The notes beneath the pieces are model-generated. The model was not told the origin of the DNA and did not search any database. It saw nothing but the letters and a program-made list of their open reading frames with translations. Below, piece by piece: positions 45,875-57,884 of a DNA stretch of 64,000 nucleotides. The stretch spans positions 62,001-126,000 of the forward strand of contig JAYMGJ010000255.1 in assembly GCA_037178675.1 (NCBI GenBank), read 5' to 3'. Numbering within the stretch: the stretch's first letter is position 1; the number at the start of each line of letters is the position of its first letter. A program made the translations under genes and the position numbers. The stretch is from Scleroderma bovista (taxonomy: Eukaryota > Basidiomycota > Agaricomycetes > Boletales > Sclerodermataceae).

Positions 45875-46942
45875 ATTACATAAGAAACAGGGGCTTGAAA
45901 AAACTTCTATCACCTTGTTTACAAGCTCACTTGGTCACTAAGCTTGTGGAAATTGTAGACGCTTTTTTTCACTGCATCTGTGCAATTGCGATTCTATCAA
46001 CTCGATTCGGAACCTCGGGTTCAACAGAATCGTCCCTTGAGTTGAACCTGATCAACTGAAAATTTCTCCAACAGTAATCACTCGTTCCCCTGGGATTGCA
46101 TCCATACATGGGAGAGCGGGCGGCATCACTGACAAAAACCGGCCAAGTTTGAAGAGCCTACTGTTCAACTGGTCCAACCAAAGTATCGCGAGTTCCTCGT
46201 GCATCTGGATTCTGTACAACCAGACCAAGCCTCACCAGTTCAGGAGGTACGAGGATTTCATAAGGCAAGTATTTAATAATTGTCCATTTACCCTCTTGTT
46301 GATGATAGCTGCACAATTCACAAGGTGAGTTACTGAGCTTGTCCACGATCGGCTTTATACAGGTTTGTTGCTGTCTATACTATCGAGGGCCCATTCCGCC
46401 ATACATAATTGCTATATTCGACGAGCGGGGCGTTGGACCTGTGATTTCTGCGCGTGATAAGGATGCTGCTCTACATACATATGTAAGTCTTGTTCCACCT
46501 GTCGCGCAGTGTGCTCTTGGGATGCTTGTTGATGGGGCCAACTCTGCCATCAATACGGCCAGCACCAGTTTGCATACTTCCAACCCCTCAGTTCTATTAC
46601 CAATGTACAAGTTCTTACCTTCCTCGGTGTAGCAATCCAACCAATGTCTCGACCCGCCTTATGTTTAGATGCTGTTGAGGGTGCTAACCAATGCAGCTCA
46701 GGTGCGTCTCCTGGCCGCCGACTCACGGCGTTCTCGTTGAATGCAAGTGAACGTAGCCGATCCGAGTTTCCCCATAATCTAATGAATCTACGAGTCCCTT
46801 CTCGAAAGGAATACCCTGTCCGATCACCATGCGATGAGAGATCCCCCCCCTGTTTGGCGTTTAGTGGTACGATATTATACATATGTACATACATGCAGAC
46901 ATCTCGTATAGTGAGCAAGCAAGGTAAGTAACAAGAACTGCC
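45875..46942. other. Gene-poor stretch with fragmentary frames
   Basis: A plus-strand stretch near 46130-46265 stays open for about 45 codons (KSLLFNWSNQSIASSS, then CIWILYNQTKPHQFRRYEDF) but has no start or recognisable domain. Other frames look random. It may hold remnants of a duplicated gene. Confidence 0.35.
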
Positions 46943-48433
46943 CTATAATTCAACCTCCACCAAAATCTCACCGTCCCTAGTGCCTTCAGTCCAACGGACC
47001 CGACTTAGCTCTGCCTGGCTGAGTAGCCAGGATGGGGAAACGCCATGGGTGGCAGCCAAAGAGTGCAGACTTAGCATTGGTCTACAGACAGACAAAACCA
47101 ATGTAGCGACGACCACGCTGTTGAACATGAGTGAGGCGCAATACATGTTTGTACATAAACCCCACTGTACCTTCCACTGAGTGCGACTGTGTATGTCTGG
47201 GGACTCCAATGAATGTCCTTTTCTTTAACATGCAACATGCAACTCACTGGCGATGCGGACATAGGTGTTATTCTGAGCACAATAACGGTAAATATCAGAG
47301 CGCCTGCGCATTGTATCAGTAAATCAGGCTTAATAGCATGTGATGCTAGGTGACCGCAGTACCCATATTGACTGTAAATATTACCATACCCCTGTGCGAT
47401 CCAGCTATGAGAACGTAGCATATAATGTGTGGATCGACGCGTACTCTTTCACGAACCGCCAGACAAACGTATCTCTCTCCATGTATGCAGGACTGCTGGC
47501 GAGCAAGTAGACCTTCAGCATGAAAAGAATGATGTTAAGCACGAGGAAAGGAGTATAGAGAGCGCCGATGACGGAAGCACCGTCCTGACTCTGGTTTTTC
47601 AAGTCTGCGTAGATGTAGTTCTCCGAGAGGCCAATGAGCACACCACTCGCTGTTATGCATAATACATATGCTGCCACCACGCACGTTCTGATCAGCGGGT
47701 GTTTGGGAAATAAGTACCAAACACGTATCGTGAGTGCGGCTGTTGAGGTGATTCGATTATAGCTATGATAGCAAAGTACAAGCAGCTTCTGAACAGACCT
47801 TGGCAGAGGAAGCCGAGAAAAATTGTTGTTAGTGAAGTCGCGATCATTGCTGACGCAAATCTGGGGTCGTGATTTTTGAGACTTTAGAGGTAACATTGCT
47901 CAAACCACATACTGATCTGCTGTCAGCCCTTGGATGGCGTTTCAGCGAATCCACGTACCGTTGGGAAACCAACATCGACTGAGGTGAATTACGGTTAATC
48001 CCAGACACTTCAAGCCCGGTCACAGGCTTACCCCAGAGCTGGATTCTGGGACGAAATTGCATTAGCTTATCTACAAGGTAAGTGGTTTCCCTTACATAAC
48101 ATATATCAGGGCTAAGTACCTGATCTAGGAATCGCGGCGCAGTTGAGTGTTCGAGTCTCAACTCATACAAGTTGTTGTGCTAGAAATACTTACTGCAATG
48201 TATAGACATCTAGACAGGTTCCATGCGCCCTTCCAGAAATATTCAATCTATCATCATTCACCCAGCGACAGGATGAGAGATGTTGGGGATCAATATATTC
48301 GTGTACCGACCTCGTCATCCAGACTTGTGATATGGTCATATAGCAGCAATGTAATTGATGCGTTCATGACCTGGCTATACCGTAGTCCTATCGGTGCTTT
48401 TGGCACGCCATATCCCACAGTATTTCTGTCCAT
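46943..48433 (-). CDS. DUF6533-type multi-pass membrane protein
   Basis: Reads leftward from 48433. Exon 1 ends in LLLYDHITSLDDE, the hallmark of the basidiomycete DUF6533 family, spliced to IEYFWKGAWNLSRCLYIA and then IRYLALIYV. A later exon carries membrane helices: STAALTIRVWYLFPKHPLIR, TCVVAAYVLCITASGVLIGL and TPFLVLNIILFMLKVYLLAS. A last segment (ASLMFNSVVVATLVLSV) leads to the acidic end GEILVEVEL at 46943. The middle part (about 47900-48110) contains stops in the obvious frames, so either introns are missed or the gene is damaged. Family members are predicted seven-helix proteins of unknown function, expanded in mushroom genomes. Confidence 0.55.
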
Positions 48434-49307
48434 TTTGTGCACGAGTAATCGATGAGCTTCAGGGGCAATTGCTTGCTCTGAGGAAGTGGGGTGGTGCAAA
48501 GGCTAGAGCAGACGACCAGTTATAGGACCACAAATGCATCAAGATGGAGTGCAGTGTGTATGATGAGAAAGGATGATCGAAACTGCCCTGATAAGCACGA
48601 AGCACCGAGTACGAAGACGCAATAGGTCTATGATTGCCGCCTTTGAACTTTATATTAAGTTCGCCGTTTCATCTTCGGGTATCTGCGGTATCATTGAACA
48701 ATACAGCATGCATAACGCTGAGATCAGTGCACAAGTCAGTCGAGCGTGACACAGCAAGTTGCATATCGATAGAGCATGATTGAGCATTGCTCACATGCGT
48801 GCTTCCTTTGTTTAGTTTTGCAATGCAGCGACAGATGTCCAGTGATTGTTGAAGCTAGGATGAGCACAGGAACTTGTGCAGTTTGCTGAAATGGGTTAGT
48901 AGTAGGACCAGAAGCTGGCAGATGCAAGCTGTGCTAATCAATAAGGATGTGCCATTATGTAAGCTTGGCCTCAGTAGCTAGTTTATTTCCACACTAAATC
49001 AAAACTGCCATGATTTCTGATCGTATGCAACTTGCTGTGGTGTCGAGTGTCTGCTGAGTGATAAGCCAATGCTTGTCCATATATAGTCAACCTTCACACA
49101 AAGACTCTGGAATGCATCGACGAAGCAAAGAATCATGCCTGAATTGATCTATGTGGAGACTGCGGACATACATACTACTATAGGACAATGGAGGTGGGTA
49201 TGTATTCGGCAAGTTCTATGTCTACAAAGCCAAGTCTATTCGGAAGGAATGAAATGTTGGCAACCGACGCCGTAATGGACAGGTGAAATCCCCTTGGGAG
49301 TTACTCA
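48434..49307. other. Intergenic, no gene recognised
   Basis: Only short frames. The sequence is moderately AT-rich and carries no obvious repeats or domains. Confidence 0.45.
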
Positions 49308-49910
49308 CCGGCCTCCCGACCACGTCAGCGAGTTGCAATTTGACCAGGAGTCATTCCGCCACCTGCGTGTGTAAGTTGTTCCGGACAGGTGGTCAATGGT
49401 TGACAATCGCATCCTTGAGATTGTCGCCATGTCAAATCCATAGTGCCCATAGTATGTAGGCGCGAGGCTCGAGCTGCCGCTGCCCAAACATGGCTCGTCA
49501 ATTGTTCTTTCACCCACTTCCGCCGCCTTCTCAGAGAAGCGGTGCACGAGGGCGCCAGTGTCAGCAAGATCGATGCTGATCGCCTTGAGCGTGCTGCGTG
49601 CATCATGAGGTCCATCAAGAGCGTCCGATAGAGGTAATTAACAGTGATCGCCTCAGCAGGTTGAGGACTTCTACCCAACTGTTATGTAGAATATGTCCAC
49701 GTCGAGAGTACATATCGCCGCCTTGATTGATAGCGTCAACGATTGATTCCGGCAAGTTGTAGAATACCTATGAACGTACACCGCGCACACAGACACGTGA
49801 GTTCACCGTTCTCGAACGCAAAGAACCACAGAACTCCCCACGACGATGGTGACGTTGGACCGCGGTCGTGGTCGTGAGCAGCCCATCCTCATCAATCCCG
49901 ATCGCACGCC
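49308..49910 (-). CDS. Hypothetical spliced gene, partial model
   Basis: Three exons join in frame reading leftward. The first encodes IGIDEDGLLTTTTAVQRHHR and ends LRSRT. A GTGAAC donor and TAG acceptor lead to VFYNLPESIVDAINQ and NSWVEVLNLLRRSL. A GTTAAT donor and GCAG acceptor join TLKAISIDLADTGALVHRF, continuing to TIDEPCLGSGSSSLAPTYY and NDSWSNCNSLTWSGGR at a GTGAGT donor. The continuity of hydrophilic helical sequence over two introns suggests a genuine protein. Neither the true start nor the stop was found. The family is not recognised. Confidence 0.4.
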
Positions 49911-50203
49911 TTCGAAATTAGGAGAACAGGATGTGTCCAAAGCGAGATCATAAATTCCATCCAGGCAGTGACAGTGTGCTTACATCGAGCGCCTCTATCG
50001 GATTGTCGTTGACAGACTGCAGTGTCCTTTGAGGTTGCAGTCAGCAATGTGGCAGCATTGCAGCTGCCCGTATGAGCAGATACTTGAGGTGGATTCAACC
50101 TGCGAGTCCAACTCATCAGATGGGTGGTCGCGAGTAAGTATGTATTTTGTTGTCAGCCAGCTGACACCTCTTGACACTCAACCATCACATTGCTATTTAT
50201 TCC

Positions 50204-53094
50204 ATGACCGACACACCTCCCAAAGCACCCCCCATCAAGTATGTCGCACACCACGGAACTCGCTTGCAGAAGGAAAAAGAAGCCACTGGTCGGACCTTTG
50301 ACTTTCCCGACGACCCAAGCTATGTTGGCCAGTGGATCGTCGGCGAGTGCGTAGGCAAGGGTGCAAGTGGCCGCGTTCGTATCGCAAAGCATCGACGTTC
50401 AGGACAGCTCGCTGCTCTCAAGATTATTCCCCTCCAGCCCATGGTCGACTCGCATGGACCCTTGGCCAGGCGGTCAGACAAGCAGCGACTCGGAATCGAC
50501 AGGGAAATTATCATGCTGAAACTCTTGGACCATCCCAACATCATGCGGATATACGATGTTTTCGAGGGCGAACAGGAACTCTATTTGGTACTCGAGTACG
50601 TCGAAGGTGGCGAACTATTTGATTTCCTCGTCAACCATGGTAGGCTATCTTCCCGGGATGCTTTGGTTTTCTTCAAACAAATCATATACGGACTCAACTA
50701 TGCACACACATTCTCTATCTCCCACCGCGACCTCAAGCCAGAAAATATTTTAATACAGTCTCTTACTCCCCCGCTCATTAAGATTGCAGACTGGGGCATG
50801 GCTACATTTGCCCCTCCATCTATCTATCTCGAAACCAGTTGTGGCAGTCCTCACTACGCCAGTCCCGAAATCATCAGTGGTTCCAAGTATCAAGGCTGCG
50901 CGACAGACGTATGGAGCTGTGGTGTTATTCTCTATGCTCTCCTCGCTGGCAGACTCCCTTTCGACGACAAGGACGTGCACGTATTACTCTACAAGGTCAG
51001 GGAAGGCAAGTACGAAATTCCCAAGTGGATAGACCCCCGGGCGAAGGATCTCTTAAAACGTATGCTCGTCGTGGATGTCGCCGCAAGGATAACGGTACGT
51101 TCACCTATGGTCATCTCCGCTCCACTTATCCAGTTTCGCAGCTGCAAGAAATCATAACGCATCCTTGGTTTAACCAATATACTCCGAACATTCCCTATAT
51201 GCCGCCTCCGACATTTACAGAAATGATCCAACCGCTAGCGTCCGAGGCGCAGATCGACGAAAACTTACTTCAGTGCCTGCATCTCATCTGGGGAAAAAAC
51301 GGAGATGTGGAAGTTATCAAGGCCGATCTCTTAAGTCCGCAAAGCTCACTGGCTAAGGCATTCTACTTCCTTTTACATCGACACCATGAACAAATCCTCG
51401 GGGACAATGACATCATCGATTCGAAAACGCCTAACCATTGTTTACCGGGCAAGGTTGTTACGAAACGATATCAGTCTCCGACCCTTAGCAAGCGGAACAC
51501 GATCGAGGTTCAGCAACGTCCCCCAGGGCTAACTGTTCAGACGTACCGGGATTGCTCCTCTTCCAGAAGGTCGAATCCACGCCCTAAGGGACTTTCGAGA
51601 CCACCTGCCTCTCCGACTGGACCGCGAAGCCCAAAGATTCGTCATTCATCGCCATCTACGGCTATTGCCGTCCCCACTCGTCGTAGAAGCATGCGGATCG
51701 CACCTGTTTCTGTAAGACCTTCAAGTGTGCACGCCGATGTCGGCATCCAGAGGACCCGTTCTGTCTCCACGCGCCCTGCCCTGATGAACCGAGACTCGCC
51801 CAACTATCATACATATTCCCACGAACCTTGGGAACCAATGGGTACTCATCAAACATCGATCATACGTTTTCCTGTGATTCGCAATTCCGCACACCCTGTC
51901 GCGAGTCCGAACACTGCCTATGCACCGCCCACAACCTTTGTCAGTGGAATAATGCACGATAATATCTCTATACCAGGACCAACTGCTTTGAGGTGTCACG
52001 AGTCGCAACCCGCTCCGGAATACGGCACCAGTCAAGCCCGTGGTTTTCTTGAACTTTATCCCCTCGCACAGGACCGCGAATACACAAACCATGTTCACAG
52101 GGATGCTTATATTTCAGCTGGGCCATCAATGCGGTCGTCCCTTCGTAGTCGTCCTGTGTATGCCTCAGTCACAAATGACACTCGATTTCGGCGAGGAGAG
52201 GACAAAGAAAACATCTCTACATTTTGCGACCAGTTTTCGAAACGGGACACCGATTGGACGCAGCATTCCGGAAGACTGTTCGTGAAGTCGATCGGGGGCG
52301 TATTCAGACAACAAAACGAGAACAACCCACATGGGCAGCAAAATCTGATTGCAGGCAGCAAAGGCAAGGAGAAGAAGGGGAGAAGTACGTTGCACGAAAG
52401 TTGTATTCATTATTTGGCTCAGCCATCACCAGCTCCAACTGTCGATGTAGGAACCACTAAGCGGCCTGTGCTAGGCCCCCAACACCAGGTCGACATGCCT
52501 TCCACCCGCGAGTTCAAGGGTTGGTTTTCCAATCTCTTCCACTGGAAGCCCCACACCTACGTCCTTTACTCGACCGCTCCCTGCCATGTCACACGAGATG
52601 AAACAATCCGAATCCTCGAACAACTTGGTGTCGAAATCGCTCTAGGCAGCCACTGTGACCGGAGACATGGCATTTTGATCAATGTCCTGAACTGCCAAGT
52701 GCACGACCTAATGGACAAGTCGAGCAGCGCCGTCCCCCAGAAGTATGTCCGATTCAGGGTCGAGTTTTCGTCGTTGGTAACACTACAGGAGGACGGCTTT
52801 CTCGCCCCACCAACGCCTCCGACTAGCGTTAACGTTGGATCCCATGCTTTTCACCCTGCGATTCTTAGTGCTGCCGCCAGTGCCACATCAGCGATGCTGA
52901 TATCTTCTAGACACATTGGAAACAAAGCCGCGACAACGAATAGAATATCACACCCCACTTGTGCGATTATATTGGCGCAGGAGAAGGGATCTGGATCTAC
53001 ATTTAGAGCACTGTGTCAGCAGTTCCGCGAGGCATGGACACTGGTTGTGGTGGCGTCCTCCCCTCGGGTTAACATACCATCCAGGTTCTTGTAG
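50204..53094 (+). CDS. Gin4/Hsl1/Nim1-type Ser/Thr kinase
   Basis: CAMKL-family kinase related to yeast Gin4, Kcc4 and Hsl1, which link septins and bud-neck morphogenesis to mitotic entry. It starts MTDTPPKAPPIKYVAHHGTR. The kinase domain has the Gly loop VGECVGKGASGRVRIA, LAALKIIPL (catalytic Lys), HRDLKPEN, and DWGMA in place of DFGMA. Next come CGSPHYASPE and WSCGVILYALLAGRLPF. One intron after ARIT (near 51095-51140) joins LQEIITHPWF. A long Ser/Pro/Arg-rich region follows, then a C-terminal KA1-like membrane-binding module: WFSNLFHWKPHTYVLYST, RILEQLGVEIALGS and FRALCQQFREAWTL. A broken partial copy lies at 41475-42292. Confidence 0.88.
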
Positions 53095-53575
53095 GTAATG
53101 ACTATGCTTATCCTAGTGCATTTTATTGACGTGTACATGGATGTCTGAGTTATTGGATTGCAGTATGAGATGATGACATTCAATCCAGTCTTGTAAATAC
53201 CGGTCTACGTGATAACCATCGTTGTTGGAGTGTCAATGGGATGATATTGTATCTCAGGGGCTCAAACACTGGAGTATGTTGTCTGGCCAATCATTTCTGG
53301 TTTTCACTTGCTGTAACAAAACTGAGAGTTATGTGCGCAACATGTTTAACAGGTGTGTTCACACATTGTTCAACCACAGTAATGATGCATTCTGAATACA
53401 CATCCACGGAATGCGATAAGCATAGTCATTACCTAGAAAAGCCCGAATGAATACTAGAGAAACACTAATACGTTATGTGCAGAATATCACAGGGTACAAG
53501 AAAAGAAACATACAACATACAACATCCACTCATACAGCATATACATACCACTGCATCCAGAAACATGTTATAAGA
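53095..53575. other. Intergenic, convergent 3' ends
   Basis: Lies between the kinase and the MGRN1-like gene. It holds only short frames and AT-rich sequence, likely both 3' UTRs. Confidence 0.5.
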
Positions 53576-55477
53576 TCACGCTGCCGCCAGCCCTGCGACA
53601 CGCTCGACATCAGGGGGAAGGGTTTCGCTGTCACCATTGAGTATATTCCTACGCAAGCCTGAACGCAAGGTATTTAAGACGCCATTTCCTGTGGGTGGAG
53701 CATTGTATTCGGTAGAATGATCGCTCTGGGAGCGTTCGTGCTCAGGCTCATGCTCCTGCTCAAGTTCGTGTTCGTGTTCAAGATCACTGCCTTCACCATC
53801 CTCGTGGTCGACAGAGGTACGGTTATCATCGTCAGAGATATCTTTAGTAGGGGGGGTAGTAGAGATCCGGAGCAGTGATGTATAGGCTGTATAGATGCAT
53901 AGCTGTCAGAGATTGTTGTCTGAAAAAAATGGGGCGAACTGACGTTGGCGGCAAACAGGGCAGTTCCAGCCTTTAGCTCTACGCTTCCTGCGCGGATTGG
54001 GAGGGACTACACTCGGCGCAGTGATGGCTTGCCCAGCGGTTCCTGGCGCGGCAGTGGCAGTGGCGTCGCTACCCTCTCCCACTGCAGTTGGACTATTATT
54101 GGTAGTATCATTGGTAGTATCGTCGGTTTGTGTGATGGTTCCGCCAGCGCCGAACTCAACCATGTTGATAGCACATGCCTTGCAAGCAACAAGGTGCCGA
54201 CATGGAAGGAGGATGACTTCACGCGGGGACGAAAGACAGACGAGACACTCCGAAGAGGGCTCCTCCTCGCGGATAGGAGGAACTAAGCCTGAATTAGGAG
54301 GATACGTATGTCCAGTAGTGGATGTCGGGGAAGTTCGCGGTTGAGTGAGGGCTGGTGCACCCGACGAGAGTCCGTATATCTCGTGAAGCTGAAAGACATA
54401 TGGACCAATCTGCGAATACAAAATTAGACGAACTGAGATCGGTGTATAGTGTATGAAAATGACGAACGATGGCATCACGCTTGACGACCTTCACGACCCA
54501 GGGACGCGTGTCGTCTTCCCTTTCTGCAGGAGGAGCACCTAGACGGACGACGTGGAGATATGTTACCTGCTCATTGTTGGTGGAAGCATCGATTCCGTCC
54601 TTGTCTAGAGCGGATAAACGGATAGACACACGCACGCCCTCCATCATGTCTTCCTTTGTCCCTTTTTCGGGGACATGGGTGCGATCAGCATCTACGACGG
54701 TCAATGCAGGGCCAGAAGCGGATCTGGTCATGGGACGCCTGCGGAACTGGAAGGTAGAAAAGCGTTTCCTAGGCCGGTCAGTGCGACTGTTGTCACCGAG
54801 GCCCGACTCTGACCCCTCGGTGGCACCTGGATTCTCAGGGGTTACAGGAGGTGCTGGATGGATAAGTACATCTCCCCGATCCGTATGTTCGAATCGGTCG
54901 AGTTCGAGGGTGGCTCCTTCTTCCAGTTTCAAGACCTTTCCAAAGCCGCCATCGACGACAGATTCATATATGGGGATACGGAAGAAACCACTCTCGTCGA
55001 CATTGCCGGCAAGTGGATGATCTCCGGGTAAGATAACGTTGACACTAATTCTGCACTTTGGTGCATCACAATCATACTCGAATTCGAGGCCGTGGTGGTG
55101 GTGAGAGTCGGTCTGACTTGGATCGTCGTCGGAGACTGCCGTCAAAGGGACGAGGCGAAGGGTGGGTCGCTTGAGATTGACGAGGGCTTGCAAGGTAGTG
55201 GTGGGTTGGGAAGGCTAGCCAAAGTCAGATCGGGGTAGGACGAAGACATGACGGATCTCAATACCTCTTTGCTCTTAGCGATCCATGTCTGGATGATCTC
55301 AGGGGAAAGCTTATCCAGAGCCGTTTGCTTAGATATTGGCTGGGTCCAAGGTGGAGTGGAGTTGACGACACCGATGTTAGGCCCAAAAAGTGTTTCAAGC
55401 TGTTTCTTATCCCTGCCAAGGGCGCCATTCGAACCCACGTTGACGACGACAGTATCCCGTGCGGATGACCGAGCCAT
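53576..55477 (-). CDS. MGRN1/RNF157-like RING E3 ubiquitin ligase
   Basis: E3 ubiquitin ligase resembling mahogunin. The start at 55477 opens MARSSARDTVVVNVGSNG. After an intron (about 55210-55260), the MGRN1-type beta domain begins ALVNLKRPTLRLVPL and LEFEYDCDAPKCRISVNVIL. A linker with IVRHFHTLYTDL and FQLHEIYGLSSG follows, then a RING finger, CLVCLSSPREVILLPCRHLV, then ACKACAINM and finally WNCPVCRQ. A long low-complexity insert (TQTDDTTNDTTNN and following) splits the RING between its last zinc-ligand pairs. After the last intron, PYTSLLRISTTPP corresponds to the PFRALLQI of the animal protein. An acidic, His/Glu-rich tail ends VERVAGLAAA. Confidence 0.82.
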
Positions 55478-55799
55478 TGCAGTTGCTGTGCGAGAGGTAC
55501 GTGTGTCCGTGCGCGCAAGAAATGGAGATGCCTGGAGACGGCGCGTGCGGTTCCACGTAGAATACTGGTTGTGGTCTAGTGGCTGCAGTGAGTGACGGGG
55601 ACGGGGGGATGACAAGGGCAAAGCGCACACCAGGTTGATATGGCGGACATACTCTCTCGCTTGTCAGGTCCGTGCGAGTCACTGCAGGGACGAGCCAAGG
55701 ATTATGTCATCCACTGTCAAATCACGTACTATCACTGACTAAATCGTATCAAGTCTTTTTATTCCTTTCCAGGAGACAAGGGTAGTGAGGAACTTAGGA

Positions 55800-56834
55800 T
55801 TAGAATATACAACCCAATACATTCTGCAGTTGTGCATCCCTCTCGACATTATCCATCTTGGGTCGTTTCTTTAAGCGGTGGTCTTCCTCCCGAGGTTCAG
55901 GCGCCTGTTTTACTCTCTTTAGCTTGGGTTGAAGAGGTCCCAGACCCTTTTCCTTTCGTTTCTCGTTGCGCTTGTCCACTATTCGTGCCAGTTCAACATT
56001 CCTCAGATATTCGTTCTGCTCTGACCTCGACTGCGCGATTTCGACACGTAATTTGGCAGCTCTTGCAGCCGCTTCATGAGCTATCGCATAGTAGGCCCAT
56101 CAGTACTCCGTGGCGAGCCATCCAACCGTGGAAAATTGCTCTGTCTCACCTATCTGCTCGGTCAGCATATTCCACTTGAACTTTGGGAGGTATGTCATCG
56201 TCCAGACATCGTCTCTCCATCGCGTGCCTTTCTTCCCTCCTATAGGCTGAGCATTGAGCATGGTAGCAACCGTCCGTGCAACCTTCTTGTCCTTAAACTC
56301 AACCCAACCCTCCACAAAATGAGGTTTCTTGTCAGTGGTATATTTTCGTCTGAGATACGACACTTTGGGGTCTACATCATTTGTCAGTAAAACAGTAGCT
56401 TTGGTATCCACAGAAAAAAGGAAAGGACGGTTACCTTCCTTCTGCAAATACACCCTTCCGACCTCTCCATGTTGTGACATCAAATGTCGAACCTTCTCAG
56501 GCCGCATCCCAGGCGGTATGCGAGATATGTAGATTACTCCCGTCCTTGCTATTTCAGCATTGAAAGCTGCGACGCCTTCGGCTGTCAAGGGCTTGACGAC
56601 TCTTTCGGAGGGCCCAGCGAATCCCCCGCGGTCCATTACGTCGTTGAGATCGTCGTCATCGGCCTCATTTGAGGAAACGCCATCGTCACTTGCGTCTCCG
56701 TTGTCTTCACTTCCGTGTCCATCTTCAGGATCCTCGTCGTGCTCATTATCATCACTATGATGCTCGAAATCATGCTGTGATATTCTCGACGACGACTCTG
56801 CTGTGGATTGTTGGGACGAGGTTAATTTTGCCAT
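55800..56834 (-). CDS. ESF2: ESF2/ABT1 pre-rRNA processing factor
   Basis: Nucleolar RNA-binding protein needed for 18S rRNA maturation in the small-subunit processome. It starts MAKLTSSQQSTAESSSRISQ, followed by a long acidic stretch. The RRM domain begins GVIYISRIPPGMRPEKVRHL and SQHGEVGRVYLQKE, then after a short intron (near 56375-56435) DPKVSYLRRKYTTDKKPHF, EGWVEFKDKKVARTVATMLN and WRDDVWTMTYLPKFKWNMLT. After a second intron the helical tail reads RVEIAQSRSEQNEYLRNVEL and then basic segments, ending LQNVLGCIF. The upstream ATG at 56873 is not favoured, because family members begin near the acidic region. Confidence 0.9.
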
Positions 56835-57005
56835 TGAGTGACAGTATACAACTTGCAGCATCCAGTTTCCCAAGTAAAGTCATTACTAATCAGATGATGT
56901 TTGGCTCCTTCAGTCTCTCATCGGTCATACGGTTATCAGATACATGGCATAGCGGGATACTATATTGCTGGCATGATGATGTAGAATAAAAAACACAAAA
57001 GGGCC

Positions 57006-57608
57006 CTATGCAATCAGCTTGACAACACCACCAGCTTCCTTGATTTTGGCCCTGAGTGTCTATCAGTACTTGATCTACAAGAAAATAAAAACCACACTCA
57101 CTCTGCCTTTTTCGAGACGAATCGTGCCTTGACAATAAAAGGCAGGCTTGGCAGCCTGAGGAATGAACTCGAGTCTCAGATACCATCAATATATACAGTG
57201 TAAGGCTGCTACTCACTTTCCGTTGCCCAATACCTTTCCATATCCGTGCCGGAGGGTATCGACCACTGGCACAATCTCAGAGTCCTCCGTAAGGCCCTGC
57301 TTCTCCTCTTCAGGTACAAGCGTCCACAGTTTGTCAACATTAATGATCGGCCTCCAAGATGCGTTGCGAGTCAAGTGGTAATGGCGCATACCAACTTTTC
57401 CAAAGTAACCAGGATGGTACTTGTCAAAGTTGGTCCTGAAGCCTTGTTAATGCTGCCCGAGCAAGTGCTATGGATGGACATACCGGTGGTGGTGCTGACC
57501 ACCAGCAAGACCACGACCTCCGGGGTGCTTACGGTGTTTGCCTACGCGTCCATGGCCGGCAGAGACGTGGCCGCGATGCTTGCGAGTCTTCGAAAACCGA
57601 GTAGGCAT
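57006..57608 (-). CDS. RPL28: 60S ribosomal protein uL15 (L27a/L28)
   Basis: Large-subunit ribosomal protein. From 57608 it reads [20 protein letters not shown], then [21 protein letters not shown] roughly 65-bp intron splits the Arg codon, and the text resumes [35 protein letters not shown] and [15 protein letters not shown]. Two more short introns follow before [15 protein letters not shown] and the last exon [14 protein letters not shown]. Size and order match the family exactly (about 147 residues). It diverges from RPB11 across 276 bases. Confidence 0.95.
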
Positions 57609-57884
57609 TTTCTGCAAAACTCAGTCAGTATACTCTCATCACAAGTGCATCTGTCCCGTGTCCAGGCCATCCAGCGTCATCAACTCAGAATACCGATCCA
57701 ATTCCCATCCAAGTCGGTCTCGACGGCCTTCCAAACGTCCTCCAGGTGGTAAAGACACAGCAAGCGGGTGTAAACTGACCTTGAAGGCGTGTGTCGATGT
57801 CGGGGGAACGTCCTGCTAACGTTTCGGGCAGATGGACTTTCTGCGGAGTTTGAAATTCTCCTGTGTGCCAGTGCCACTCTTGCA
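57609..57884. promoter_or_regulatory. Divergent promoter between RPL28 and RPB11
   Basis: 276 bases between the start codons of a ribosomal protein gene and an RNA polymerase II subunit gene. An untranslated 5' exon of RPL28 may also lie here. Confidence 0.4.
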
